A stretch of 64,000 nt of DNA from Pseudisothecium myosuroides (lineage: Eukaryota; Streptophyta; Bryopsida; Hypnales; Lembophyllaceae), in NCBI GenBank assembly GCA_951799445.1, contig OX637289.1:4132501-4196500 (forward strand), read 5' to 3'. Every line of letters starts with the position of its first letter. Position 1 is the stretch's first letter. Positions 12,823-25,999 of the stretch are shown here, piece by piece. The notes below the pieces were generated by a model. The model was not told where the DNA came from. It worked only from the letters and a program-made list of their open reading frames with translations, and ran no database searches. The position numbers were made by a program, and so were the translations under genes.

Positions 12823-14460
12823 TTGATGGATGAAGTTTGACCGCTAATTGGTGCTTTAAATTTCATTCACTAATTGGTATTAATCTAGTTTTAAAAATCA
12901 ACTTCTAATTTCATCTCTAGAGTTGAATTTAATTCTACTTCTTGGTAATCTAATTTTGTTCTTTTTGGATGACTTTAATTAATTTTCATCCAAACTTTAT
13001 ACTAAACTTCAGGCACTTATATCTTTTTTATTTTAACTTTGATTTCTACTTATTTATATTTTCAAAAACCTTTAGACTTTTACTATAAGACTTTAAACTC
13101 AAACTTAACTTGATCCTATGCTCTAAAGGTCTGGCTTAATCTTAGGCCTTGGCACTAATTAAAATTTGCTAATTAAGATAATTTTAAAAAAAATAGAAGT
13201 TTTAATAGCATACTTTGTCATTAACCTCGTTGAAGAAATGCTCAAATATATTTTCAAACTCTCTATTGTTTGTCATATTTGTCTCTCTTGAGTTTGATTG
13301 CCACTAAATTTTTTTAAGTATTTTAATACAAAGTTTGAAATACAACCAGTTTTATATCATCTAAGTTTTCATATTTCTTACTTCACCTTTTTTTTTTTTC
13401 ACTTTTTTTTTTCCAACTCTATTTTATTTCAATTAATCATATTATAATAATTGAATTTAAATAGAAAAAAAATTGCTTCAAATTTCAAAATAATAATTGA
13501 CTTTTAGAAACCTCATATCTCCTATTCAAGTCAATTATTGTTTAATCTAACTCTTAATGGATGAAATGCTTCTCTAATATTTTCACTCAATCTTTATAAA
13601 CTTCTAAGTTTTCTTTTAACTTTCAAATTGCCTTTCCATCTTCTTATTTGCAAATTGAGTTTTGGATTCCTATCTATTTGAATTGTGAACAATTTATCTA
13701 ATTGTCTCTTCTTCTCTTGAAATCTCTACTTCCTTCTAATTCTTGTTTTATTGGCAAAGAAGAGTTTTGTTGAGTGAAAATTATTTTTTAATTTTTTTTC
13801 CTTATTCTTTTTTATACTATTCTTAGTTTTCTACTTTACTAGTTAAATTCAAAAGACAATTTGTACATCCAAATTTTGATCAAAAATTAAAATTTTAGCA
13901 TTGAACTAGTCCAGGGCTTAGGCAATTTATTTTTGGAGTCTATTATAACATATAACTTGAAGGGTTAGGCAAGATATTTGAATATCACACCAAATCACTA
14001 TCTTAGAGTTTTGTTATTAATTTTTTCAGATGTTATATCTAAAGCTATTTGGGTATTTTGCCACTAACACTTTTAGAGACTAAACTTTAAATTAGGTTCA
14101 GTACGTTTTAAAAACTATCCTATGGAACTTTTAACACGAGGAAAGTTAAAGTTTCACTGTCTCGGGAAATTTTGACAAAATACTAACACTTCAAAAATTC
14201 TGGAAGTCATAACTTCATCGTGAATTTTTAAAACTAGAAAATTTCAATTCTAGGGAAGCCAAAGCTTCGCCATTATAGGGGAATCAACGAAAATAAAGGA
14301 CAAAAATATATAATATAAAATTACTAATAAGTTTGTTACAAATAAATTACAACAAAAAAAATCTCTTACAAAGAACTAGAGACCCCCTAAGCGGCATCAC
14401 CAAGGTATGAAGAGGGATTTTATCTAGGTTAGGTAAAAATCCACAAGTGTACAACTTTCA
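12823..14460. repeat. Degenerate dispersed repeat, copy 2
   Basis: Starts near a 'GATGGATGAAGTTTGACCG' box and ends near 'CTAAGCGGCATCACCAAGG' (about 14388-14406). Both landmarks recur in the block at 20872-24660, and the first also near 485-540. The tail shares a 'GCCAAAGCTTCGCC' phrase (about 14256-14280) with 24180-24205. The scale suggests a decayed long element such as an LTR retrotransposon or its LTR, but no coding domain or primer-binding site could be recognised. Confidence 0.45.
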
Positions 14461-14783
14461 CAACCACAAACAAGCTTCAAATAAATATATTACACAAGAA
14501 ATTACACCAAAAGAGTAGAAAAACAAGGTTTGAAGAGGACCCCATATATCTACCAAAACAAGCTTAAAATAATATCAATAATTGAAGCTTGAAATATTTT
14601 AAAACACACACGTTTAGGAACTTGGCTAAAAACGACCAAAATTCAACAAAATGAATCCAATAGTGTAAAATGTGTGCCAAAAAATTGCTACAAGAGGTGA
14701 TTTGAGAGTAGAATGAATGCCAATATATATATTTTTTGAAGGGCACTTCCTCCCCCTCCCTCATTTTTTTGTAATCTTATTAA

Positions 14784-15717
14784 CCCCTAAAGGCCCAAGG
14801 CCATTTTTCTGCCAAAAAACACTCAAAACTGCCATTTCTATAGCAAGGAGTAAAAATGTTTGAAAAATGTTTTTTTTGCACATCTAACCGTAGGATCTTA
14901 CACCTAACTAGTATGAGAATGTGTGGAAAAAATTTCAGAATTTTTGACCGCTCAGATTGCAAGATATCTGCGTTTAAAGTGGAAAAAACAAGTATTTCAT
15001 CACATTGCGGGACTAGATTTTTTGACTTTGAACATTTTTAACTTAAAACTTTTGCACTACAGAGTTAGGAGCTTCAGATGTTTATAGTGGAGAATTGAGT
15101 TGAAAGTCTAGGAAAAAAATATATATTCAAAAAAACTTAATTATCATTCCTAAAAAAATTATTCACTAGAAGTAGGTATGAGATAGAAGGAAAATCTAAA
15201 ATATTAATATATTTTAGATGGAATTAAAATACACTAATCCCAATGGTGAGATTGTTCTAGCAAGTAAACTAAACCATGAGAATTTATTTTTTTTGAAAAA
15301 TTGCAAAAATAGCATTTAGAAATGATTCCTACAAGTTATTTTTTTCAAGAAGATGCTCTAACTGCCCGAAAAACAAGAATGTCTATAACTTTCTCATAAC
15401 AAACCCAAATGAAATGAGACAAAGCTTTTTAGATAGACAAAAATATAATCTATGAGAAAAAAATATTAAAAAAAAAAAATCAAATTTTTGCCAAAGTTTT
15501 TTTGCTGCCCAGACTGCCCAGTTACGAAAAAAAGTAACATATTTGGCCATAACTTTTGACTCCTATTTCCAAATGGCCTGAAATTTAGTGCATATGAAAG
15601 ATATTCCTCGCGCCCACCTTCTATTAAAATTTCAGCTTAAAATATTAAAATCTCTGGTCACACGTCCCTGCCCAAAATTTCTATACAGCCAAAAAAGGCA
15701 TGCCGGTCCTTTAGGGG
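14784..15717 (+). mobile_element. TTAA-flanked TIR element, copy C (divergent right end)
   Basis: A 934-bp copy bounded by TTAA at 14780-14783 and 15718-15721, with ends CCCCTAAAGGCCC and GGTCCTTTAGGGG. The left 700 bp match the other copies well. From about 15510 to the right terminus the sequence differs and lacks the GTCCCTCGAAGGGAC hairpin, carrying instead a 'GGCATGCCGG' block. This copy looks like a subfamily or a recombinant with a foreign right end. Confidence 0.8.
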
Positions 15718-15721
15718 TTAA

Positions 15722-17700
15722 TTAGGATTTTTGTTCTAATCTTCAATTTTTGACTTTTTATATTGGTTCAAAACTTTTACTTTTGGAGATTAACTCCAAA
15801 TCACAAACGGATTGCGTCATTAATTTCAAAAGGTTAATTTTAGTCAACCAAGTTTCCTGCTTTAAAGTTTGTAGAATCTTCTGAATCTCATCAAAACTTA
15901 GTGTCTACTTAACACCTCCAAAAGGGTAAAACTCCAATTTTTGAAGTTTGATTCTTTTGTGAAAAGTAAATATTTTAGACTGTTTACTAGATGTAAGGGA
16001 GTAAAAAAAAGACCTACCTTTGATCCCCTTCTAATTTTATATACTTTTGAGACGCCAATTAATTTTGTTGTAATCTTTAAATTCACTAATAATCAGAAAA
16101 TCTTGCTAGTGTGGATATTTCTGGCTATTGGAATGTTTTGAAATTTGTTAAAGGATATTTATGAACATAAAAAAATCTAATATAATTTTATGTGAAATTT
16201 TTACCGCAAGTAAGATAATTTTTAGGAATTTTTTATTGCAAGTTTTGGCATTCAACCATTTGAAAGAGCATCTTTTGCAAATCAAAAATTTCCGGAACTT
16301 TTTATAAAATCTTTTAAGGAATTTTTTAAAAGATGTGCAAGTTCATATTTTTATTTTATACAATGGTCAAAGGAAAATCAAATTTTGCCATCTTCTTTAA
16401 ATTTTGATGACTAGGAAATTCTTTACACAAAAGAAAATCTTGGCAAATCAATTTTGCGTTGAGTTCCAAATGTAATTTCCATAAAAAAATTGGTGCAAGT
16501 TGGGGAGTCACAAAATGTTTAAGCATTTACTAGTGTAGATATAGATTTGTCTTTAAATGGTTGACAATAGTATAATTAATCATGTATTGTATCTGAAAGT
16601 TAAGATATTTTAATTCTATTTTGTTTTTCTAAAGTATTTTCCAAAATATATAATACATTTCACATTTTGTATTTTCCATAAAAAAATTCAATTGCTATTC
16701 AACTCATTGGATGCCTTCCAAAATTGGTTTTCCAGAATCAAGATAATTGGAATTTCAAATTACATTGATAATGAGTTCTCTAATTGAATTGCATACATAT
16801 GTACAAGACATCCATTTGCACATCTTTAAACTTAGAAGAAAACCCATTTAAAAAAACTTTGCAAAGAATTTAATGTCAAGTGATGTAGTTAGGTTTTTGG
16901 AATCCCTATTCCAAACGCTACCAAGTTCGAACACCAGGGAATGATCTATATAAGGTTAGTGTAGCGTGTTCAAATGTCACTATGTACTTAAGTTTTGAAG
17001 ATAGGATAGAAATTCATTCTTATTCCCACTAGATACCCCAAGAAACACTCAACAGTCCGTTTATAAGATAAAAGACTCAGCATGCACGTCTCAGTCCTAT
17101 CTAGTGTTCTAGGGCTTGTGACAATAGTTCTAGGACAATAGTTCAATGTGGACTGACTTGTGTATGGATGCAATGCAGGACTTGACTTCAGTACAGCCCA
17201 CTATAGTACTTGAAAATAGTACAAATATATACGTATTTAATATTTCCAAAAACTTTAGAGTTTAAGGGTTTAGAAAGTCTTACAATGGGTTACCCCTCAG
17301 CAACTCTAGGGACAATATTAGCCAATACAGGGGTTAATCGATTCCTACAATTTCAAAATTCAAATTTACTACATACACATGCAATTTTAAATACAAATTC
17401 TAATAATAATTAATACAAAATAATTAATAGAATTTTAAATCTAGTTCCCAATTAGGGACCACGGCCCAAAGGCCGTTCAAAAAATTTGGACCTTATTTTA
17501 AATTTGTTTTAATTGGACGTTCAGTTTAAAGACTCCAAACTTTGTTTTACAACCCAAAACCCCAAAGGAAAAAGCCAAAGAATTCCCAATTCACTTAAAC
17601 TTTGGATAATATGTCTTTAAATTTGCTTTAACTTTTTATTTCAACTTTTAATTAATCAGTATATCTTTTTAATTTAACTTTAGCTTTTCATTTTTATTTA
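15722..17700. other. AT-rich intergenic region, nothing recognised
   Basis: Only short unsupported frames are present (for example 15941-16141 and 17210-17413). No splice-consistent exon, repeat border or RNA gene was found. Confidence 0.5.
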
Positions 17701-17734
17701 ATGTTTTTTTATAATTTTCAGTTCAATCCAGAAC

Positions 17735-18960
17735 AGATATAGGCCCCAATCCGGGTGCCGAATCTAAGGATCCCAAACTTCCTGGTCTCAAGCTCTACTT
17801 CAGCTCCTCGAGTCGGGATCTCCCCCTAACTCTTGAAACAAGAAGTCAGAACTATAATACTTGGTTAATTTCATAAATTGATAACTTTGGCATATGCTAT
17901 CCAAAATCAATAATTCAAAAGCCAATGGAAATATTATTCTATTATCTATCAGATTAAATCAATAATTGATCAAAACAATTTATAGTAATAATTTTAAAAT
18001 GCATAATTAAATAGCCTTATTTCCAGACCCTATAACCGTGCGTATTCTTCCAAATCCTTTCCGCAGTATCCTTTCACTATCGCAGACTGTAACTTTGACA
18101 GCAATTATCTTATGCAATTTTTGTCTAATTTGGAAAAATTTTGGCTCTTTCCTGACTGATTTTCCGTCCTCTTTTCAATGGTATAATTTTCGCCTTCTAA
18201 TTCCTTGTATATTGGAAGTTATTCTAGTCCGAAGTTTTCTGGTTTCACACAATTTACGACTGCAAATTTTCTGACTGGAACCTGGTTACAAATTTCAATT
18301 GAATTCGATCATTTCACTTATGATTCTTGCTTACACACTATTTTGATCTTTACCAACAATAGTTTCACACCATTTCCATCTCGCACAGACACAATTCGAC
18401 CAATCTTCTTGTCGAATCCACACACCAATCGCCGCTCAGACCAGCGCCTCCTCCGCCGGCGCAACAAGAAACCTTTCAGCGCTCATAATCCAATGCGCGA
18501 GCAGGCTGTCACGATCTTAAAATGATGCTCTAACAATCAAATTCTCTCAATCTGTCAATCCCTCAGAAGCTGCTCAAATCTCACAAATCAAAACTCCTTG
18601 CAATGCGAGACATTAGAGACTGAAAACCTCAAATCCATACACGCACACGCACACAATTCACAATTTCAAAACAGTATAATTAAACAGCACTTTTATTTCT
18701 CAGCGCGAATCGCGCAATATTACAACACTTCCAACAACAATGAATCAGCACCGAAAACAATAGACAGCGCAAGAACAGCGCAGGAAAATTACACAGCACA
18801 GGAGGAAAACGAGAAAAAAAATACAGGAGGAGGGAAATGAGAGAAAGTCAGGATTTAATGTTGAAATTCGGGGGTGATTGGAAAGGTTGCAACTCGTCGT
18901 GACTGGCGCGACGTTCCTGCTTGCACCTCCAAATCCCTAATTTGCATTTTCTTTTTCTTT
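17735..18960. other. Less AT-rich island without a recognisable gene
   Basis: Base composition rises here compared with the flanks, and C-rich plus-strand sequence at 18380-18520 and 18590-18840 gives open frames of 106 and 80 codons. Neither has a recognisable domain; the second is Gln/Asn/Thr-rich, of low complexity, and the two do not join through obvious splice sites. It could be a promoter or leader remnant. I cannot assign a function. Confidence 0.35.
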
Positions 18961-20870
18961 AACCTCAGATTTTTCTTTATCTTTCTCCTTTTTCTTTTTC
19001 TTTAACTTTTTCTTTGCCTTTTTGCCCTTTTCTATTAGTTTGTAGCTACTCACTAAAGTATCTTTGTACTTTTTGGAACTTTTAGTGTACTTTGGACTAC
19101 TTGAACACTAAATACTCAAAATATATATAAATAATATAGGAAATGTCATAGAAAATCGAAAAAGTTCTATAAAAATAGAAAAGCTAAACTACAAGTGACC
19201 TATGGCCAATTATAATAAATTGTCATTTCTTGTAATTGAACTCCATTTTTCTAACCTTTTAATAAGATTTAATCATAAATATGTTATATTGAATAATTAA
19301 TTAAATATTTTTTACATTTTTCAAATTTTTAATGAGACTTCCTTATTAATATGTTATAATTAATGTTTAATACTTCCTCCATTCAAATTTAAGTGTAATT
19401 TGTAATTTTGTTCAAAACTATGTATACGAATTTCATTGATCACATTGTAAAAAATATTATTGATGAGGGTTCACATTGTATATCACCAACTTAAATTATT
19501 AAGATTGTATGTACTTTTAGCAAAAAAAATAAAATTGAATACAACCTAAACCTCCGTATGATCTATTAAAAAGAATCCAAAATAGAGGAGATCCAAAATT
19601 ATAACTAATTTGAAAAATGAAAGAATAGATAATAATAACTGAAGTATTACATTGGCATTATTACAATGATTCTGCCTTGGAGTGAAAAACACCATCTTCA
19701 TTTATTTTTTTGGATAGAAAAAGGACCTTCTTTTGGAGAATGAAAAATTAAAAAAAGTGAAAATTAAAAAACAAATTTATTGAAAAAAATAAGTCCAAAA
19801 GTTAGAAATATAGAAATATTCTTCTCATCTTTCAAAATTATATTGTAAAAATATAATATGTAAATGTAATGTACGAAATGACTTCTAAGCTCCATTGTCA
19901 ATTAAAATTGAAAATAATCACAAAACATGCTTAAAGAACACCAAAGCATCGTTCCACATATTTTTGAACCACCTTTTGTCTCTTTGCAAAGTAGCTCTTT
20001 TCATCTTGGGGCTTATGAATAGAATGAAGCAAGAACAACGAGGATAGATTCCACCAATGTGTAAATAATAGTAGTTTGTAAGTGTTTATTTAACCACCCT
20101 TTATAAATAAGCGAGCACAACCAGGCTCTTAGTATTTTAGGTTTGATTTAAGTCTATGGGTGCTTAGCATCAATTTATTGTGCCTACCAAACAATGGATC
20201 TTTTCTAATCCCTAAACATTCACAACTTTGCAATGGAAATGAAGAAAACCAATTCAAATTGCAAATACTTTTCTAACTAGTTCAAAGATAATTAGGCCAC
20301 GATCATTTTGGAATGGAGGTTATTAGAGTCTAAATTTAGGAATTTTTATGTGATATGGTATTCCATGCCATTTTCAAAAACATAAAACACGACCCTATCT
20401 GACCTTCTTAGCAAAAGATATCAACAGATGAAGTTTTAGCCTTTAAGAGTCCATCTAAATTTCCTTTCTAAACTTATTTCCTATTTGAATCAATGTTGAA
20501 TTGTAAGTTTTGATTCTATGTTATTGAACTCTACTTAAGTTCCAAGTTTAAACTGAAATGTGCTAATTTAAATTGACTCAATCCATTTACTCACTTAAAC
20601 TTCATCCTTCGTTTCCTTCTAGGGTTTTTATCCTTTTCCTAAGTTTGAACCATTTTCGGGTTACTTTAAGTTCTTACTTCATGATTCTAAACCTAAATTC
20701 TTCTTTTTCTAGAGTTTAAGTTGGTCTAACCCTTCCCTTCTTTGTTCTTTATTGTGTTGAATGGCTTCTAGTAAGTTATTATTTTTAGAGTTTTGAAGTT
20801 TGTTTCTTAAAGATGTTGATATAAGCTTTCCAAAATGGTATCTTACTTAAAGTTTAACTTTTTTTATGAA
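18961..20870. other. AT-rich intergenic region, nothing recognised
   Basis: Pyrimidine-rich sequence at 18950-19040 and A/T-rich sequence afterwards. No gene, RNA or bounded repeat could be supported. Confidence 0.45.
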
Positions 20871-22844
20871 AAGTTATTGATAGATGAAGTTTGATCGCTA
20901 ATCGGTGTTTAAAACTTCAGCCACTAATTACTACTAACCTAAATTTCAAAACTAACTTCCAATTTCATTTTGAGTTCTGAGTTATTTTTGCTTCCTAATT
21001 TTCTAATCTTGTTGCTTTTGGTTACTCCTAGGTGTTTTTCATTCGATCTAGTTATCAAACTTCATTCGCCTATATCTTCTTTATATTAACTCTAAGTCTT
21101 ATGTATTTTATGTTTTTGAAAACCTCTAGACCTCTATTTTAGGATTTTTAGTTCAAACTTGAAATAAAATCTATTTCTAATGGTCTGAGTTTAACTTGTA
21201 CTTCGGCTATTTTTTAAGTTTTTAATCAAAAAACTTAGAAGAAAAATAGTAAATTAGGCACTTACCTTGTTCTCCATCTTGTCCCTTCTTGGTAATTTGC
21301 TTACCGCTTAATGGTGGTTTTGGTTACAAATTTAGAATGCAAGTCATATTTTTAGTTCTAGTTTCTTATTCTCCTAGCTTTGAATCTTATTTTTCCTTCT
21401 AGATATCTTCTTTCTAGTTCCCTTCCTTATCTTTCTAACTTCTTTTCCTATCAATTATTGAAAATCACATCATTGACTTTGGTCAAAGGAACAAACTAAT
21501 CCCTTCTAATTCAACTATATAAATTTCAAAATATTCTTGTCCTCTACTTTGGAAACATATTCCCAATACTATTCTAATTCCTTTTGTGTAGCTAGTTTGA
21601 TTAGAAAATCTCACCTTCTATTCTTTAAAAAAATTTTGACCTCACCCAACTTCAATTGGCATGAAGAGTTGGTCTAATAAGCAATCGTTGTCACTCCTAG
21701 TCTCTCTTGGGCTTGCTCGACTTCTTCTTGAATGTTGTTGGAATTTGATTTTTTGATTGCTTCTAGCCTCTTGGTTGTACTCTAATTTTGGTGAAATCAA
21801 GTTCAAGCTACCATATCTTTGACTTCTGCAGACTCAAATTCAAGCTACACTCTATTTTTTGAAAACCTCAGATTCAAGCTAACTTTGGTTTCTTCAGAAC
21901 TCACTAGTTATAACTAAACTTTGATTTTTTGGAATTTGTTGGCTTTCTCTCATTAATTTCAACTTTCTTTCACTAATTTCAACTCTGAGATTGGAAGTCA
22001 CTCTCAAACTAATTCTAATTTGGAACTTTGAGCTTCAAAGTAACTCTGATTTTTGAAAGCTCCCTAGTTCTAAACTAAACTCTGAATTTTGATGGACTCA
22101 CTAGTTTTCAAGCTGAAGCTCTAGATTCTTTGTAACTCACTAACTTTCTCACTAATTTTAGCTCTTGAAATTGAAAACTCACTAGTCCTAAGCTTAAACT
22201 TTGATTTGAAAGGGAGAACTTCAAGGTTTAGTTAAATTCTGACGTTTTTGGAACTCACTAGTTCTAAACTAAAATGTTGATTTGATGGACTCACTAATTT
22301 TTTCACTAATTAGAAATTCACTAATTCAAAGTAAAACTCTAATTTTTTTGGATTTTACGATTTTTAAACTATATGCTGAATTTTTGGAACTTACTAATTC
22401 TTTCCTAACTAATTCCAACTCTGAAATTTTAAAAATCTACTTTTGAGCTAAAATTCTAGAGGGCTGGCTACTTCACCCATTTGATAAGACTCTGGTTTTT
22501 GCTCGAATGTCAAACCTTTTACTAGACTAAAATAACAATCTCAAAGACTAAAGCTAATTCCCAAGCTTGATGTGATTTTTATTAAAATTTTCTTCTAATT
22601 TTCTCAAAGGCTAAATGAAACTCTATCTAAGGCTGAAATCAGGTGGATTTTTAACTGATTGAACTCTGGATTATTTTTCTAGACTGCCACAAGGGGCCCT
22701 AAATCCATATTGTGTTTTCTTCTTTTGAATTGATTTGAAACTCCAACTAACGCTAATCAGATTAGAGACAAAGGAACCTTTGAACTGCTCAATTCTTGTT
22801 TTTAAGACACTCAATAGGAAATCTAATTGACTTAAATCAACTAA

Positions 22845-23924
22845 GGGTGATTGCATGAAAGACTAGTCGATTTTTGTCACACTTTAGCAAGACAAGTTTG
22901 TCCTGTGCTATAACTTTGAATTAAGATCCCAATGCCAAAAATAAAAAAGCTATTTCTAGATATCTTGATTGTAATTATATCCCTAATTTTTCAAAAAAAT
23001 AAAAAATCATTTAATATTTAAAATTCAATTTCTCTAATTTATCAATTTCTCAAATTTAGAGGTTTTGAATACTATTGAGCGGTTTAAATTAATGATTTTC
23101 AGCTGAAATTTCTATGGTACATTTCTATAGTAGGCATACATGCTCCTACCAAAGGGCATCTAAAAATACATTATTTTATGTCCTCCACGTCTGTGCAAAG
23201 AGGCCTACCTTGCCCGCGCAGTTGTGAGCAATAGAAATGGTTTTGACCTCATTTTTTTCATTGAATCTCATTACTAGGAAGTCCTCCCAAATAAGAAATT
23301 TTTAGTTTTTTTTTATAATTGTTTTTCCTATTTATTACAAATTAAAACGTCAAAGTATGTATTTTTTTGCCACAATTCTATGTCCGAGAATATGTCCCAA
23401 AAAATACATACTTTGACATTTTAATTTGTAATAAATAGGAAAAACAATTATAAAAAAAACTAAAAATTGGCCATTTGGGAGGACTTCCTAGTGATGAATT
23501 TCAACGAAAAAAATGAGGTCAAAACCATTTCTATTGTTCACAGTTGCGCGCGTAAGGGAGGCCTCTTTGCACAGACGTGGAGGACATAAAATAATGTATT
23601 TTTAGATGCCCTTTGGTAGGAACATGTCTGCCTACTATAGAAATGTACCATAAAAATTTCAGCTGAAAATCATTAATTTAAACCGCTCAATAGTATTCAA
23701 AACCTCTGAACTTGAAAGTGTGACAAATTAGAGAAATTGAATTTTAAATATTAAATGATTTTTTAATTTTTTTGAAAAATAAGGGTTACAATTGCAATCA
23801 AGACATCTAGACATGCTATTTTTTGTTTTTATTTTTGGATTCAAAATTCAAAAGTTATTGCAAAAGACAACCCATGTCTTACCAACGTGGAACAAAATCG
23901 ACCAGTCTTTCATGCAATCATCCC
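22845..23924. mobile_element. Foldback element 1 (long inverted arms)
   Basis: The left half (about 22845-23375) is repeated in inverted order by the right half (about 23385-23924), so nearly the whole 1.08 kb is one palindrome. Ends read GGGTGATTGCATGAAAGAC and, inverted, GGATGATTGCATGAAAGAC. Matching inner landmarks include 'GTCCTCCACGTCTGTGCAAA' on the left and its complement near 23570. A small unpaired centre lies around 23360-23400. The same family occurs at 40183-41252. No clean target duplication is visible for this copy. Foldback or long-TIR Mutator-like elements are the closest known type. Confidence 0.8.
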
Positions 23925-24371
23925 TAAACAAAAGGGCCCTTTACCTTTAGAGAAGTCTAAGCTAGTATCTTGCCTCAAATTTAATTGGAATTTTAATTTA
24001 GCTCAAGTTTGACTAAAAACTTGATTTGGCATAAAAACTTAAGGCTATGGCTATTTTGACATGGGGAATTTGAAGCTTCATTGTATTTTTGAAAATACAC
24101 AAAATTCTCTTCACTCAAGAATACAGAAAGCCAAAGCTTAATTGTCAATTCTAAAATATTAAAGTTCCACTCCTAGGGAAGTTAGAGCTTCGCCGTCATA
24201 GAGGAATTGACCAAACCGGGGGACAAAGTTAGCCAAAGGATACTACGTCAATCCTCAATTTAACACATAAACCAAGTCACAAACAACACACACACAACCT
24301 TAGGGGAATTCTCACTTAAAGAATTTCCATTTGAGATTATGCAAACTAACAACAAGCACTAGAGGGCCCCC

Positions 24372-24613
24372 CATTAGAAAAAATTTCAGCCCTCAAGAAG
24401 GCCGTGAGTCTTGCACCTCTTGGTGCATTTAGGAAAAAAAAGAAAAAATTAATTAATTAATTAATTTTGAAAATTCGAAAAATGATGTGGCACTACTGGT
24501 GCCACGTTAGATTAAAAAAATTCATTTTTTTTTCCTTTCTATAATTGCACCTCGAGGGTCCTGAAAATAAAAAAACTAACAGCCTTCTTGAAGGGCTGAA
24601 TTTTTTTTTAATG
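24372..24613. mobile_element. Small TIR element with TTCAGCCCT ends
   Basis: A 242-bp insertion with left end CATTAGAAAAAATTTCAGCC and an inverted right end ending in TTTTAATG. The inner G/C-rich blocks (CTCAAGAAGGC and GCCTTCTTGAAGG) are inverted copies, as in the relative at 5729-6076. The sequence at 14375-14400 shows the same flanks without this insert, so the borders are supported by a natural empty site. Confidence 0.65.
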
Positions 24614-25425
24614 TAAGCGGCATCGCTAAGGTACGGAGGGGGCGTTCTCTAGGATTAATGCAAGTTAATAATAATCAACAATAAACTCACAATAAGACAC
24701 AACAATATAAGTAAAAGTAGGTGGCCATTTTGTTGATTTCACAGAAAGTTCAAAAATCAGTAGAACTAGTCATTCAAGTTCCCCAAACAATAGAAATAAG
24801 TTGATTTTCTGTTGATTTGGTCATGGTTTTCTAGTAGTGTAGTAGGCATATAACTTCATCTCCGGAAAATAAATACAATTTTTTTTAAACATATCTAGTT
24901 ACAAAATGATAGCAAACAAAGTGGTGAACAAAGAGATTTAAAATCAATGGTCATTGGCCCACATCCTTTTAGGTTTAACTTATGTTCACAAATGAAACTA
25001 GGATGGAGTCTCCAACAGGGTTGTGAAGTTATACTTTTGTCCTGGTGACATGTTGAAGACTCCACGTCAAAGCCGACATGTTCTATCATTCTCAGTAGAC
25101 CTGACATTCTTCAGCACTAAGGTAGTCCGCTCATGAAGCAACCATTTAAAAGCTAATTGCATTTGGGAGAAGCTAAACTCCTTGAAACAATTTTCAGTAA
25201 ATTTTCTTAGGAAGAAAAATGAAATTGTCATCTAAACCAAGTCGTTTCATATTTTTTGGATCTTTGTGGAATCAATTACAAATTTTTGAAGTTGAAACAC
25301 AATGGTCACTAAAAGCATGCTAGTGGTCACTAAAAGCATTTAACCCAAGTCATCTTTCTTATTCTTGCAAGCCGTTGAGGTTGATTTCATTTTCTTGTGT
25401 GTGTATGTGTGTGTTTTCAGATGGA

Positions 25426-25690
25426 CTAATGTACCTTGTGCCATTGCCACAGCCAAAACAAAAGTAAAAGTAATTTTTTAATTTTTTAGAACCAAAAATA
25501 ACTCAAAAATCCATAACTTTCCCTTCATAGGTTCAAACGCCACAAAACATAGCCCGTGCACCCCTCCTCGCCGAGGGCTTTCCGATGATACTAAGCACAC
25601 CGCCTTGGAATGTACGGTCTAGGACATTTCAATGTAACAAAACAAAACAAACAAACAGCCAAACTTAAGGTATGGAAAGGTATGGATTGT
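25426..25690 (-). repeat. GTTTG-microsatellite repeat, inverted arm
   Basis: Contains, in inverted order, the landmarks found at 26335-27025: the 'GGCACAAGG' and 'GTTGCCAC' end, a 'GGTGCACGGGC' block, an 'AAAGCCCTC' block, the GTTTT/GTTTG run and a 'CCATACCTTAAG' end. It is one arm of a large inverted arrangement with those plus-strand copies. Confidence 0.6.
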
Positions 25691-25748
25691 GAGTTTAGTT
25701 AAAAGTAGGAGTGTTGGGACAAAGTGAAGGACAAACGGTTTGGTGAGT

Positions 25749-25999
25749 AGGACGCTAAATGAGGCCTACGAAGTGGGACCAACAGGGTGAAAACGTAGGA
25801 ATTTTTTATTTTTCACAAAAATTTATTTTTTTTGCAAATTTTGAATACATATTTGCAATCAAAGACCCCAAATTAGTTAGAAGAGGTCCAGAACATACCC
25901 TAGAGACGGCACAAAATAGGGGCAAGATTTTACTTTTACCACCAAGAACTTGCATTTTCACCTTGCTGGTCCCACTTCGTAGGACTCATTTAGCATCCT
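25749..25999. mobile_element. MITE-like palindromic element (about 251 bp)
   Basis: The left end AGGACGCTAAATGAGGCCTA is inverted at the right as TAGGACTCATTTAGCATCCT, and the pairing continues inward through the 'GTGGGACCAACAGGGTGAAAA' region. The interior is A/T-rich. A degenerate relative of the interior is seen at about 56725-56830. No target duplication could be established. Confidence 0.65.

Larger units (their letters stand above)
20872..24660. repeat. Degenerate dispersed repeat, copy 3, with two insertions
   Basis: Shares the 'GATGAAGTTTGAYCGCTAAT' start box and the 'TAAGCGGCATCGCTAAGG' tail (about 24615-24635) with the block at 12823-14460. It is longer because it contains a 1.08 kb foldback (22845-24924 region) and a small TIR element (24372-24613). 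Internal phrases such as 'AACTCACTAGTT' recur many times between 21890 and 22450. No reverse transcriptase, integrase or transposase reading frame is present. Confidence 0.4.

Noticed and set aside
16915..16960. 'AAGTTCGAACACC' as a reverse-strand tRNA B-box
   Set aside because: No matching A-box or seven-base acceptor stem at the right distance; a SINE origin is possible but unsupported.
20872..24660. Full LTR retrotransposon
   Set aside because: No reverse transcriptase, integrase, primer-binding site or paired LTR borders could be read; only shared repeat phrases support it.
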